Shown here in pieces: positions 37,678 to 44,841 of a stretch of DNA of 58,665 bases. Below the pieces are notes generated by a model. It worked only from the letters and a program-made list of their open reading frames with translations. It did no database searches and had not been told where the DNA came from. Origin of the DNA: Chloroflexota bacterium. GTDB lineage: Bacteria; Chloroflexota; Limnocylindria; QHBO01. The first letter of the stretch is position 1. Every line of letters starts with the position of its first letter. A program made the position numbers and the translations under genes. The stretch spans positions 1-58,665 of the forward strand of contig QHBO01000022.1 in the NCBI GenBank assembly GCA_003243965.1, given 5' to 3'.

Positions 37678-37871
37678 CGCCTTCGGGGCGGGGTGAAAAT
37701 CCCCACCGGCGGTCGGCTCGCCCCGCGCTCCCTGCGCGGATGAGCCAGCCCGCGAACCCCTTCGGTCCCGCCGCCGCGGAGTGGCGCCGGGAGCAGCCGA
37801 CGGGGCCGACCTGACGCCCGGCACTACGGGCGAGACAGGGCCGACGGTCACAGTCCGGACGGGAGAAGGCG
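37678..37871 (+). ncRNA. FMN riboswitch (RFN element)
   Basis: The P1 stem is CGCCTTC (37678-37684) with GAAGGCG (37865-37871). Conserved FMN-binding segments are recognisable: GGTGAAAATCCCCACCGG shortly after the 5' stem, AGCCCGCGA at 37747-37755, and GGTCACAGTCCGGA followed by GGGAGAAGGCG at the 3' end. The element is about 194 bases, longer than most because of an expanded arm in 37756-37840. It precedes a riboflavin-type transporter, so FMN would switch uptake off. The following 37872-37987 is the expression platform; GGCGG/CCGCC segments there could pair, but I cannot assign the switching helices. Confidence 0.93.
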
Positions 37872-37987
37872 ACCGCGAGGCGTTCTCCGATGACGCATCG
37901 ACTGGCGGCGGCCCACGTCCGCCGAGGCGTGATGCGCGCGGGTTTCGCTCACGGGTGCCCCGTGCGATGGAAGGAACGGAGGTGCCC

Positions 37988-38821
37988 GTGCGGCGGGAGC
38001 CGGAGAGCCGCAAGTCGGACGAACGCGCCGTGCCCGGCGCCGCGGTCAGCCTGCGCGGGATCGGCCTGCGCTTCAGCGGCCCCCGCGGGCTTGATGCCTT
38101 GCACGACCTCGACCTCGCCGTTCCCGCCGGCAACTTCACGGCGGTGATCGGGCCGAATGGCAGCGGCAAGAGCACATTGCTGCGCATCGTCGCCGGACTC
38201 CTCGCGCCGACCTCCGGCAGCGTGATGGTCGGGGGCACGCCTCCTCGAGCGGGGGATGGCCGCGTGGCGGTCGTGTTCCAACAGCCGCGTCTCGTCCCGT
38301 GGCGGACGACGCTGGAGAACGTCGCGCTCCCGCTGGAGCTGGCCGGGGTCGATCCAACCGACCGTCGTCGCCGCGCAGGCGCCGCGCTGGAGCGGGTCGG
38401 TCTGGCCCAAGCCGCCGATCGCTACCCGCGGGAGCTGTCGGGCGGCATGCAGCAGCGCGCGGCATTGGCGCGTGCCCTCACCGCCGACCCGCAGGTGCTG
38501 CTCCTGGACGAGCCGTTCTCCAGCCTCGACGCGCTGACCCGAGAGGCGTTCGACGCGCAACTGGAGTCGCTGTGGGTCGCCGAGCGGCGCACGGTGATCC
38601 TCGTTACCCATCTCGTCGGCGAGGCGGTCCGGCTCGCCGATCGCGTGGCGGTACTGGGCCGCGGCCCTGGACGGATCGTGCGCGTGTTGCAAGTGGATCT
38701 TCCCCGTCCCAGAACGCTGGTCAGTGCCGAGGACGGGCGGGCGGCCGCGATCGAGCACGAGATCCGCTCCGCGCTCGCCTCGCAGAATGTGGATGCGGCT
38801 GCGTGGGGGGATGCGGCGTGA
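37988..38821 (+). CDS. ABC transporter ATPase, riboflavin-type system
   Basis: A 277-aa nucleotide-binding subunit of the nitrate/sulfonate/thiamine-precursor type. Walker A is GPNGSGKSTLL, Q-loop FQQPRLVPW, signature LSGGMQQRAALARAL and Walker B VLLLDEPFSSLD. GTG 37988 is selected because GGAGG lies five bases upstream and because earlier starts run into the riboswitch; ATG 37967 and GTG 37982 are alternatives. It overlaps the permease gene by four bases. The FMN riboswitch upstream indicates flavin or riboflavin as cargo. Confidence 0.88.
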   Translation: MRREPESRKSDERAVPGAAVSLRGIGLRFSGPRGLDALHDLDLAVPAGNFTAVIGPNGSGKSTLLRIVAGLLAPTSGSVMVGGTPPRAGDGRVAVVFQQPRLVPWRTTLENVALPLELAGVDPTDRRRRAGAALERVGLAQAADRYPRELSGGMQQRAALARALTADPQVLLLDEPFSSLDALTREAFDAQLESLWVAERRTVILVTHLVGEAVRLADRVAVLGRGPGRIVRVLQVDLPRPRTLVSAEDGRAAAIEHEIRSALASQNVDAAAWGDAA

Positions 38822-39558
38822 GGCGCGTCGCGGGCTCGGTGCTGAGCCTGGCGGTCTTCCTTGCCGCATGGAAGCTGCTCACCGTCATCGGCGCCTATCC
38901 CGAATACATCCTGCCCGCGCCGGAGGTCGTCGGCGCGCGGGCTGTGCGGGCCATCGCCAGCGGGCTGCTGTGGCAGCACACCGCTGCCACGCTCAGCGAG
39001 ATCGTGCTCGGCCTGGCCGCTGGAACGGTCGCCGCGCTGGCGATCGGTATCGGTCTCGGCAAGAGCACGCTCGTGGAGCGGGCGCTGTCGCCGTACATCG
39101 TCGCGGCGCAGGCGGTTCCGATCCTGGCGCTCGCCCCACTGCTCGACATCTGGTTCGGCGGCGGGTTGCTGGCGCGCGTGCTGATCTGCGCGCTGATCGT
39201 GTTCTTCCCGATCGCGATCGCGACCATGGTCGGTATCCGCTCCGTCGATCCGCTGCTCGTCGAGCTCTACCGCAGCCTCGGGGCGAACCAGGCTCAACGC
39301 ACCGCCCGCCTCGAGATTCCTGCCGCCCTGCCGATCATCTTCGGCGGGCTGCGAGTTGGCGTCACGCTGGCCGTCATCGGCGCTGTGGTCGCCGAATGGG
39401 CGGGTGCAGCGACCGGGCTCGGGGTACTGATCAATATCGCCAACCAGGGGCTGTTCGACACCCCGCTGATGTTCGTGGCGCTCGCCACGCTGGCGGTCAT
39501 CGGGCTGGCCCTGTACGGACTGGTGCTGGTCGCCGAACGCCGCCTCGTGCAACCCTGA
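38818..39558 (+). CDS. ribX: ABC transporter permease, RibX-like
   Basis: A 246-aa permease with six membrane helices of the SsuC/ThiX type. The EAA loop, which docks to the ATPase, reads ELYRSLGANQAQRTARLEIPAALP, and the late segment has GAATGLGVLINIANQ. GTG 38818 overlaps the ATPase stop. RibXY systems under FMN riboswitch control are described from Chloroflexota, and the gene set here fits; cargo is inferred from the riboswitch and binding protein. Confidence 0.85.
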   Translation: MRRVAGSVLSLAVFLAAWKLLTVIGAYPEYILPAPEVVGARAVRAIASGLLWQHTAATLSEIVLGLAAGTVAALAIGIGLGKSTLVERALSPYIVAAQAVPILALAPLLDIWFGGGLLARVLICALIVFFPIAIATMVGIRSVDPLLVELYRSLGANQAQRTARLEIPAALPIIFGGLRVGVTLAVIGAVVAEWAGAATGLGVLINIANQGLFDTPLMFVALATLAVIGLALYGLVLVAERRLVQP

Positions 39559-39569
39559 AAGGAACACCG

Positions 39570-40583
39570 ATGCCCATCCGGAGACTTGCCGTCCTCGCGC
39601 TCGTCGCGTCGTTGCTCGCAACTGGATGCAGCCCGGCTGCGAGCGGGGGTCCGTCCGGGGCGTCCTCCGGCGCGGGCGTGGCGCTGCGCAGGGTGACGTT
39701 GCTGCTCGGCTTTCGCCCTGACGTGCAGTTCGCCCCGTTCTATCTGGCGCAGCAGGCCGGCTTCTATCGCCAGGCCGGCCTGGATGTGACGATCGACTTC
39801 AAGAACGCGCCCGATGTCCTGCGCCTGGTCGGGAGCGGCACCGCTCAGTTCGGGGTTGCGGACGCGACGGACGTGATGATCGGGCGCACCTCCGGCATCC
39901 CGGTTCGCTATGTCTCGACCCTGTTCACCAGCTTTCCGGTCGCGCTCATCGGCCCGGTCGGAAAGGTGCCGTCGAGTCCGGCAGGGCTGAAGAAAATGCG
40001 GATCGGCACGCCCGGCCGCTACGGGTCGTCGTGGGCCGCCCTGCTGGCCGTCCTCAGCGCCGGCGGGCTCACCGCCGCCGACGTCGCGATTCGCGAGTAT
40101 CCCCAGTTCAACCAGGTGGATGGGCTTCTGCGCGGCGAGGTGGACCTGATCACCGGCTTCCGGAACAACGAGCCACTCCGCCTCCGCGCACGCGGCATGA
40201 CCGTCGCCCAGATGATCGTGGACCGCATCGTGCCGCTCCCGGGCCCGGGGGTGATCACCGGCGAGCGACTGCTGGCGGCAGACCCGGCGCTGGTCCGCGC
40301 GTTCGCCTCCGCAACGGCGCGGGCCCAGGCCGCGGTGATCCGCGATCCGGCCGCAGGCCTGCGTGCAGCCGAGGCGGCGGTGCCGACGATCAGGAGCGAC
40401 GAGGCCACGGCTCGCTCCGTGCTCGCGGCGACGGTGGAGCTGTGGAAGGGCACCGGCGCGTTCGGCGCGGGGCGCATCGACCGCCAGCTCTGGAGTGACG
40501 GCTACGACACGATGCGCAGGCTGGGCTTCATCGACGGTTCGGTGTCGGTCGCGGCGATGATTGCGCCCACCGTCCTGGGCTGA
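39570..40583 (+). CDS. ribY: Substrate-binding lipoprotein, RibY-like
   Basis: A 337-aa periplasmic binding protein of the NMT1/ThiY/SsuA family. A signal peptide with lipobox LLATGC ends at the lipidated cysteine near residue 18. The mature domain opens VTLLLGFRPDVQFAPFYLAQQAGFYRQAGLDV, the hallmark of this family, which binds pyrimidine, sulfonate or flavin ligands. AAAGGAA precedes the ATG by about six bases. It is the last gene of the riboswitch operon and directly abuts the convergent folD stop. Confidence 0.87.
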   Translation: MPIRRLAVLALVASLLATGCSPAASGGPSGASSGAGVALRRVTLLLGFRPDVQFAPFYLAQQAGFYRQAGLDVTIDFKNAPDVLRLVGSGTAQFGVADATDVMIGRTSGIPVRYVSTLFTSFPVALIGPVGKVPSSPAGLKKMRIGTPGRYGSSWAALLAVLSAGGLTAADVAIREYPQFNQVDGLLRGEVDLITGFRNNEPLRLRARGMTVAQMIVDRIVPLPGPGVITGERLLAADPALVRAFASATARAQAAVIRDPAAGLRAAEAAVPTIRSDEATARSVLAATVELWKGTGAFGAGRIDRQLWSDGYDTMRRLGFIDGSVSVAAMIAPTVLG

Positions 40584-41495
40584 TCAGCCGCCGGCGACCT
40601 CGGCCGGCACCGGCGTCCGAAAACGGTCCAGCTCCGGAGGCCGGACGGCGGCGGCACGCTCCGCCGAGATCAAGGTCTGGTGCAGCAGCATCATGGTGGT
40701 CACCGGCCCGACCCCGCCGGGCACCGGCGTGATGCCGGCGACGACCGGACGGACCGCGTTGAAGTCGACGTCACCGACCACGCCGTCGGGGGTGACGTTG
40801 ATGCCCGCATCGATCACCACGCAGGAGCGATTCACCATCTCCGCGCGCACGAGACCGGGAGAGCCGGCGGCCACCACCAGCAGCTCGGCGCGACGCGTCT
40901 CACGGGCGAGGTTCCGTGTCCGGCGGTGGCAGACGATCACCGTGGCATCGGCCGCCAGCAGGAGCGCCGCCACCGGCCGGCCGGCCACCGCCGAGCGGCC
41001 GATGACCACCGCCCGCCGGCCGGAGATGGGGATCTCATACGCGCGGAGGATCTCCAGGATCGCCAGCGCCGTGGCGGGCGCGAACGTCGGTGCGCCCCGC
41101 GCCAGCAGCCCGGCGCTCTGCGCGGTGGCGCCATCCACGTCCTTGCTCGGATCGATGAGCTCGAGCGTGCGGGCCAGGTCGAGGTGGTCGGGAAGCGGTT
41201 GGGTGACGACGATTCCGGCGACATCGGCATCCCGGTTGAGCGCGCCGATGCGCGCTTCGAGGTCCACCGCCGTTACACCCTCGGGCGGATCGACCCACAG
41301 CGTCTCGATCCCGACGCCATGTGCGGCCCGCGCCAGGCTCAGGGCGTACACCCCGGCCGGGCCTTCAGCCGAGAAGCGCACGATCGCCAGGCGGGGAGCG
41401 GCGCCGGTCTTGGCGTGAACGGCGGCCGCGCGATCGCCCAGCTCTCGCCATAGGTGCGAGGCCACCGGTCGGCCGTCGAGGACGCGCGCCGTCAC
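40584..41495 (-). CDS. folD: FolD family methylene-THF dehydrogenase lacking cyclohydrolase residues
   Basis: A 303-aa FolD homologue that aligns with E. coli numbering without gaps in the active site. Tyr50 (GVYALSLARA) and Asp121 (PSKDVDGAT) are kept, but the catalytic lysine 54 is leucine and glutamine 98 is threonine (VVTQPLP). Those two residues drive the cyclohydrolase reaction in FolD and human MTHFD1. The NADP site VVIGRSAVAGRPVA and the late PVPGGVGPVTTMML are intact. It is therefore probably a dehydrogenase only. The gene starts 10 bases after fchA, which could supply the missing step. Confidence 0.92.
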   Translation of the reverse strand: MTARVLDGRPVASHLWRELGDRAAAVHAKTGAAPRLAIVRFSAEGPAGVYALSLARAAHGVGIETLWVDPPEGVTAVDLEARIGALNRDADVAGIVVTQPLPDHLDLARTLELIDPSKDVDGATAQSAGLLARGAPTFAPATALAILEILRAYEIPISGRRAVVIGRSAVAGRPVAALLLAADATVIVCHRRTRNLARETRRAELLVVAAGSPGLVRAEMVNRSCVVIDAGINVTPDGVVGDVDFNAVRPVVAGITPVPGGVGPVTTMMLLHQTLISAERAAAVRPPELDRFRTPVPAEVAGG

Positions 41496-41505
41496 GTCGG
41501 TGAAG

Positions 41506-42153
41506 TCACCCCATCCGCTCCGCTACGGCGGCCAGCGTCCTGGCCTCCCCGGCACTGACCTGCGCATCGAGCGCGACGAGCTCGCGGGGCGCCTCGCGCA
41601 CGAGCGCGGCTTCCGGCGCGAGGAAGGGCAGGTTGATGCGGACGTTGAGTGCCGCGGCACGCATCGCCGCCGTGCTGAGCAGGGCCGCGACTCCGGCGTC
41701 GCTGGCGGCACTCGGATTCCCGATCGGCGCAACCCGCGCGGCGAGATCCACCACGGCGGCCGCCGCACGTGCCGTCTGGAGCGGCACCCGAGTCGCATCG
41801 GCGGTCGCCTGGCTGATGGCCTGTCCGCGGGTCGCGCGCTGCTCGTTGGTCGAGCGGGGCAGGCGTCGAGCGCGCATCACGGCCGCATAGGCTCGGCTGT
41901 CGCGATCGGCGAGCTCGAGAAGTTCGGCGAGCCTGGCCCGGGCTCCCTCCCCGATGTGGGAGAGCGCCACCCGGTCCTCCTCCGGCTGCGAGCCAGATCG
42001 ATGGGTCAGCTCGACCACCATGCTGACCAACGCGGCGCCAAGCACGCCCGCCAGGGCCGCGGCACTGCCTCCCCCGGGAACAGGCTCGGCCGATGCCAGC
42101 CGCCCGGCGAGCTCCTCGAGCGAAAGGGAGGCGAGCGATTCATCGTCGGCCAT
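41506..42153 (-). CDS. fchA: Methenyl-THF cyclohydrolase/formimino-THF cyclodeaminase
   Basis: A 215-aa all-helical protein of the FTCD C-terminal (cyclodeaminase/cyclohydrolase) family. EPVPGGGSAAALAGVLGAALVSMV is the folate-binding signature, with DRDSRAYAAVMRARRLP and GNPSAASDAGVAALL typical of FchA. It can hydrolyse methenyl-THF or deaminate formimino-THF. Both make sense here: folD downstream lacks cyclohydrolase residues, and ftcD in the window makes formimino-THF. ATG 42153 has a GAGGA site eight bases upstream; ATG 42168 is the alternative. Confidence 0.9.
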   Translation of the reverse strand: MADDESLASLSLEELAGRLASAEPVPGGGSAAALAGVLGAALVSMVVELTHRSGSQPEEDRVALSHIGEGARARLAELLELADRDSRAYAAVMRARRLPRSTNEQRATRGQAISQATADATRVPLQTARAAAAVVDLAARVAPIGNPSAASDAGVAALLSTAAMRAAALNVRINLPFLAPEAALVREAPRELVALDAQVSAGEARTLAAVAERMG

Positions 42154-42274
42154 CCGCGGTGTCCTCATCGCATCGGTCCACCACAGGAGCGTAGTGGCGC
42201 GCGCGGGGATTGTCGCAGACGGCAGCCGCGTCAGGTCGCGGTGCGCGTTGCGGTGGCGGCCAGACCGCGGTATG

Positions 42275-42331
42275 ACCGCTCGTCGGGCGGCCAGGTCGAT
42301 GGATCACCGCTCGTCAGGCGGCCGAGTCGAT
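42275..42331. repeat. 26-bp near-duplicate at the 3' end of the small SOS gene
   Basis: ACCGCTCGTCGGGCGGCC with eight more bases (42275-42300) recurs at 42306-42331 with three differences in 26 positions. The second copy includes the stop codon of the 87-aa gene; the first lies beyond it. It looks like a local duplication. Confidence 0.6.
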
Positions 42332-42577
42332 CGCCTCCACGTACCAGCGGCGGCGGAGCTCGTCGTAGACGATGGACGCCCGTCCACCGTCGGCCGTGTG
42401 CAGTAGGTAGGTGATGCGCGGCCCGCGATCGCGTGGATACGCCGCACGCTCGTCACGCACCCCCGCCAGGCCCACCACGCCGACCGCGTGCCCACCCCAA
42501 CGGACCGACCCGGGCCGCGCGTGAGCCCGGTCCCAGCTGACTCGCGCCTCCACCGGCGCGATCCTCATGAGTGCCAT
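42314..42577 (-). CDS. Small SOS-controlled protein, possibly DUF6504-like
   Basis: An 87-aa protein with VSWDRAHARPGSVRWGGHAVGVVG and a C-terminal strand pair ITYLLHTADGGRASIVYDELRRRWYVEAID. The pattern of a small W/R-rich beta domain resembles DUF6504 proteins that travel with Y-family polymerases and ImuB cassettes, but this match is from memory and weak. The gene has a GAGGA ribosome binding site and two LexA boxes in its promoter. Before an insertion it was apparently the neighbour of dinB. A role in translesion synthesis is an inference from context. Confidence 0.68.
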   Translation of the reverse strand: MALMRIAPVEARVSWDRAHARPGSVRWGGHAVGVVGLAGVRDERAAYPRDRGPRITYLLHTADGGRASIVYDELRRRWYVEAIDSAA

Positions 42578-42614
42578 CCCCGATCCTCGTAACGTGGTCG
42601 CCGGCCCCTGCGCA

Positions 42615-42666
42615 GAACAGGCGTTCGATTTCGGACCATGGTATGAACAGGCGTTCTATTTGTCAA
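42615..42666 (-). promoter_or_regulatory. SOS promoter with two LexA boxes
   Basis: On the minus strand TTGACA (complement of 42661-42666) is followed after exactly 17 bases by TACCAT (complement of 42638-42643). One LexA-type box GAAC-N4-GTTC (42645-42656) fills the spacer and a second identical one (42615-42626) lies just past the start point. Both plus-strand boxes read GAACAGGCGTTC. This matches the lexA promoter in design and should place the 87-aa gene under tight LexA control. Confidence 0.8.
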
Positions 42667-42700
42667 CAGGCTCGTCATTCGGCAGCCGGCCTGGATCGGC
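42657..42700. repeat. Left copy of dinB-tail direct repeat
   Basis: These 44 bases match 44842-44886 with about five differences including a one-base gap. The right copy is the last codons of dinB plus the first promoter bases. Here the copy carries the intact TTGACA of the SOS promoter and a dinB-tail remnant that codes for nothing. Together they bound the accessory insert. Confidence 0.75.
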
Positions 42701-42733
42701 CGATAGCGACGCCGGTGACGTCGGTCAAGTGTA

Positions 42734-42787
42734 CGGTCATGACCGGGGTCACTTTGGGACTTGACGGGGGGGAGAATTCCATAATAT
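42734..42787 (+). promoter_or_regulatory. Possible operator and promoter of the peptide cassette
   Basis: CGGTCATGACCG (42734-42745) is a perfect 12-base palindrome. TTGACG (42761-42766) and TAATAT (42782-42787) could serve as -35 and -10 with a 15-base spacer, short of ideal. The AT-rich GAATTCCATAATATGAG stands out from its surroundings. The rest of 42704-42864 contains no other gene. Confidence 0.4.
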
Positions 42788-42864
42788 GAGTCCACGTATT
42801 CAGGCTTTGCGCCTATGGGCCGCCACGTCCGGGTCTCGACTCCGATTTAAGAGAAGGAGCGTCC

Positions 42865-43020
42865 GTGCCCATTCGCTACCGCCTGCCGATCGCCCTTGCC
42901 GCGTGCCTCGCTGTGACGATGTCTGCAGCCCCATCACCTGCGACCGGGGCGAGCGAGGAATCCTGCTGGCTCCGAATGGACTATTACGGGAACGGGCTGT
43001 GGACCGGGAGCAACTGCTAG
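42865..43020 (+). CDS. 51-aa exported peptide with a YYGNG motif
   Basis: GTG 42865 has a strong ribosome binding site (AAGGAG, six bases upstream). The product starts MPIRYRLPIALAACLAVTM, a short signal peptide; cleavage could follow PATGA, or the LAAC could act as a lipobox. The mature end is about 22 residues with two cysteines, closing DYYGNGLWTGSNC. YGNG followed by a cysteine recalls the N-terminal box of pediocin-like bacteriocins, but the peptide ends where such toxins continue, so homology is not claimed. Its stop overlaps the next start (TAGTG). No family recognised. Confidence 0.6.
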   Translation: MPIRYRLPIALAACLAVTMSAAPSPATGASEESCWLRMDYYGNGLWTGSNC

Positions 43021-43508
43021 TGCTTCACGAGCATCCTGCTCGGCTCCGCAACCCGCGGTCACAGATTGCGAAGCTGGCAAGTGCCGGGGTATTGGCCACG
43101 GCGCTGTTGCTGTCGTTGTACCTGTTGGTGAGCACCGTACCCGAGATCCCGCTGTTTGGCGGCGGGGCATCGCTCTATACGTCCTCGGAGATCTGGACGG
43201 GCGCAATCCGAGCGGAACCCGGTTCCCCATCGTCTGCGGTGGTCGCCGCGCTGAAGAATGATCCTCGGCTGTTCGAAACAGAAGGATTCACCAGGGCGTC
43301 GGTGAACTCGGAAACGCTGGTCGGTGGAGCCGCGTGCTATGTGGTTCGACTCGAACCGCAGGCGAGCATGCATCTCGTGGCCGTGAAGCAGCTGGCCGGA
43401 ACATGGACGATTGATGGCATTGGTCGCGGGATGCCCGGTGGCGGATGGGAGCCGGTTGGAGCGGGTGGCCAGAGCCTCACTGCCTGTGCCCAGCGAGTAC
43501 CGAATTAG
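43020..43508 (+). CDS. Single-pass membrane protein coupled to the YYGNG peptide
   Basis: A 162-aa protein beginning at the GTG formed by the last base of the peptide stop. After about 20 basic residues (VLHEHPARLRNPRSQ) comes a membrane helix (ASAGVLATALLLSLYLLVSTV) and an extracytoplasmic domain of about 115 residues with SSAVVAALKNDPRLFETEGF, CYVVRLEPQ and a second cysteine in SLTACAQRV, perhaps a disulfide. An upstream in-frame extension to 42786 exists but overlaps the peptide gene and lacks a ribosome binding site. Could be an immunity, receptor or export partner for the peptide; no family recognised. Confidence 0.62.
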   Translation: MLHEHPARLRNPRSQIAKLASAGVLATALLLSLYLLVSTVPEIPLFGGGASLYTSSEIWTGAIRAEPGSPSSAVVAALKNDPRLFETEGFTRASVNSETLVGGAACYVVRLEPQASMHLVAVKQLAGTWTIDGIGRGMPGGGWEPVGAGGQSLTACAQRVPN

Positions 43509-43538
43509 TCCTCAGCGCTCGCTAGCTCCAGCTCGCTA

Positions 43539-44672
43539 GTGTGCTGACGCGTAATGAGCTTGATTCTTGAATCGGGCTGGGGTACAGTCCGTGCTATGGC
43601 TGCTCATCCCGCACCTCCGTTGGCTGTGAGCGAATGCGAAGCTGAAGCCCTGCGGGCGATGGCCCGCGCGGGCACCACCGAGCAGCGTACCGTGATGCGC
43701 GCCCGGATCATCCTGCGCGCCGCCGACGGCGCGGCCCACATCGCGGTCGCCGACGAGCTCGGCGTGTCGGTGCCGACCGTCCTGCTTTGGCGGCGCCGGT
43801 TCAAGGAGCAGGGCCTGGCGGGTCTGGCCGACGCGCCCCATCCGGGCCGGCCGCGGGTGTACGGGCGCGAGCTGCGCGAGCGGATCCTGGCCGAGACCCT
43901 GACCCGGCCCGAGGGCACCACCCACTGGAGCACGCGGCGCCTCGCCAAGCGCGTCGGCGTGAGCGCCTCGACCGTCGGGCGGGTATGGCAGGAAGGTCGG
44001 CTCAAGCCGCACCGCAGCGAGACGTTCAAGTTCAGCCGCGATCCGCAGCTGGTGGCCAAGGTGACCGAGGTGGTCGGGCTCTATCTCGCGCCGCCCGAGC
44101 GAGCGATCGTGCTCAGTGTCGACGAGAAGACCCAGATCCAGGCCCTCGACCGGACCCAGCCGATGCTCCCGCTGCGCCCTGGCCAGGTCGAACGCCACAC
44201 CCACGACTACAAGCGCAACGGGACGCTGAGCCTGTTCGCCGCGCTCGAGGTCGGCAGCGGGGCGGTGACCCACCAGGCGCGCGCGCGCCACACCGGGGCC
44301 GACTTCCTCGCCTTCCTGCGGCGCCTCGCCCGGGCGTACCCCAGCGGCGAGGTGCACGTCGTCCTCGACAACGTCAGCACCCACAAGACCCCCGCCGTCC
44401 AGCGCTGGCTCGGCCGGCACACACGCTTCAGCTTCCACTTCACCCCCACCTCGGCATCGTGGATGAACCAGGTCGAGACGTGGTTCAGCATCCTCACTCG
44501 TCAGGCCATCCGGCGTGGCAGCTTCGAGAGCGTTCGCGCCCTGAGCGCCGCGATCGAGCGCTTCACCCGCGACTGGAACGCCGGTGCCACACCGTTCACC
44601 TGGGTCAAGACCGCCGACGCGATTCTCGCCAAGGCGGTCCGGAAGGCTCAAGTCGATTCTGGCGCGGGACAC
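43539..44672 (+). mobile_element. Complete IS630-family insertion sequence
   Basis: 1,134 bases from GTGT to ACAC, flanked by TA at 43537-43538 and 44673-44674, the expected target duplication. Imperfect terminal inverted repeats of about 26 bases start GTGTGCTGACGCG and end CGCGGGACAC. Removing the element and one TA restores two tandem copies of GCTCGCTAGCTCC, which confirms the boundaries. It lies 30 bases after the membrane protein gene of the peptide cassette. Confidence 0.92.
43560..43588 (+). promoter_or_regulatory. IS630 transposase promoter
   Basis: TTGATT (43560-43565) is followed after 17 bases by TACAGT (43583-43588), then seven bases and the ATG at 43596. It is another leaderless-type start and lies inside the element. 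Confidence 0.6.
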
Positions 44673-44675
44673 TAG
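43596..44675 (+). CDS. IS630 family transposase
   Basis: A 359-aa DDE transposase. An N-terminal helix-turn-helix (ADELGVSVPTVLLWRRRF) and a second one (LAKRVGVSASTVGRVWQE) precede the catalytic core with aspartates in VLSVDEKTQ and VVLDNVSTHK and the glutamate in MNQVETWFSIL. The reading frame is intact. The TAG stop is completed by the duplicated TA at the insertion site. ATG 43596 is preferred to 43554, which lies within the terminal repeat. Confidence 0.95.
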   Translation: MAAHPAPPLAVSECEAEALRAMARAGTTEQRTVMRARIILRAADGAAHIAVADELGVSVPTVLLWRRRFKEQGLAGLADAPHPGRPRVYGRELRERILAETLTRPEGTTHWSTRRLAKRVGVSASTVGRVWQEGRLKPHRSETFKFSRDPQLVAKVTEVVGLYLAPPERAIVLSVDEKTQIQALDRTQPMLPLRPGQVERHTHDYKRNGTLSLFAALEVGSGAVTHQARARHTGADFLAFLRRLARAYPSGEVHVVLDNVSTHKTPAVQRWLGRHTRFSFHFTPTSASWMNQVETWFSILTRQAIRRGSFESVRALSAAIERFTRDWNAGATPFTWVKTADAILAKAVRKAQVDSGAGH

Positions 44676-44767
44676 CTCCTCAGCCAGCGATAAGTCTGAC
44701 ACCGGTCTTCTGCTGGTCCGGAAAGCCGACAGCAGTACCCGCGGCGGTTCACCGGGAGCTGACCTTC

Positions 44768-44798
44768 CCGCCACCGCAAGTCAGGCGGGCGGTGGCGG
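44768..44798 (+). other. Ten-base stem-loop between IS630 and dinB
   Basis: CCGCCACCGC (44768-44777) and GCGGTGGCGG (44789-44798) pair perfectly around an 11-base loop. There is no T-tract. It may end transcription of the insert or of dinB from either side. The remaining 44676-44841 shows no coding potential. Confidence 0.45.
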
Positions 44799-44841
44799 TA
44801 CCCCCGCGTCGGCCCGTGGGCCCTCCTTGGATAGAACGGGC

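Noticed and set aside
37781-38821. 346-aa ABC ATPase starting within the riboswitch
   Set aside because: The first 69 codons overlap the FMN aptamer and expression platform; a start with GGAGG lies at 37988.
42985-43020. True class IIa (pediocin-like) bacteriocin
   Set aside because: The YGNG-x-C box of that family is followed by a 25-30 residue domain. Here the peptide stops right after the cysteine, and the signal is not a double-glycine leader. Only a motif resemblance is reported.
42786-43508. A single 240-aa membrane protein in one open frame
   Set aside because: The first 78 codons have no ribosome binding site, unusual composition and overlap a better supported 51-aa gene in another frame; GTG 43020 is a more likely start.
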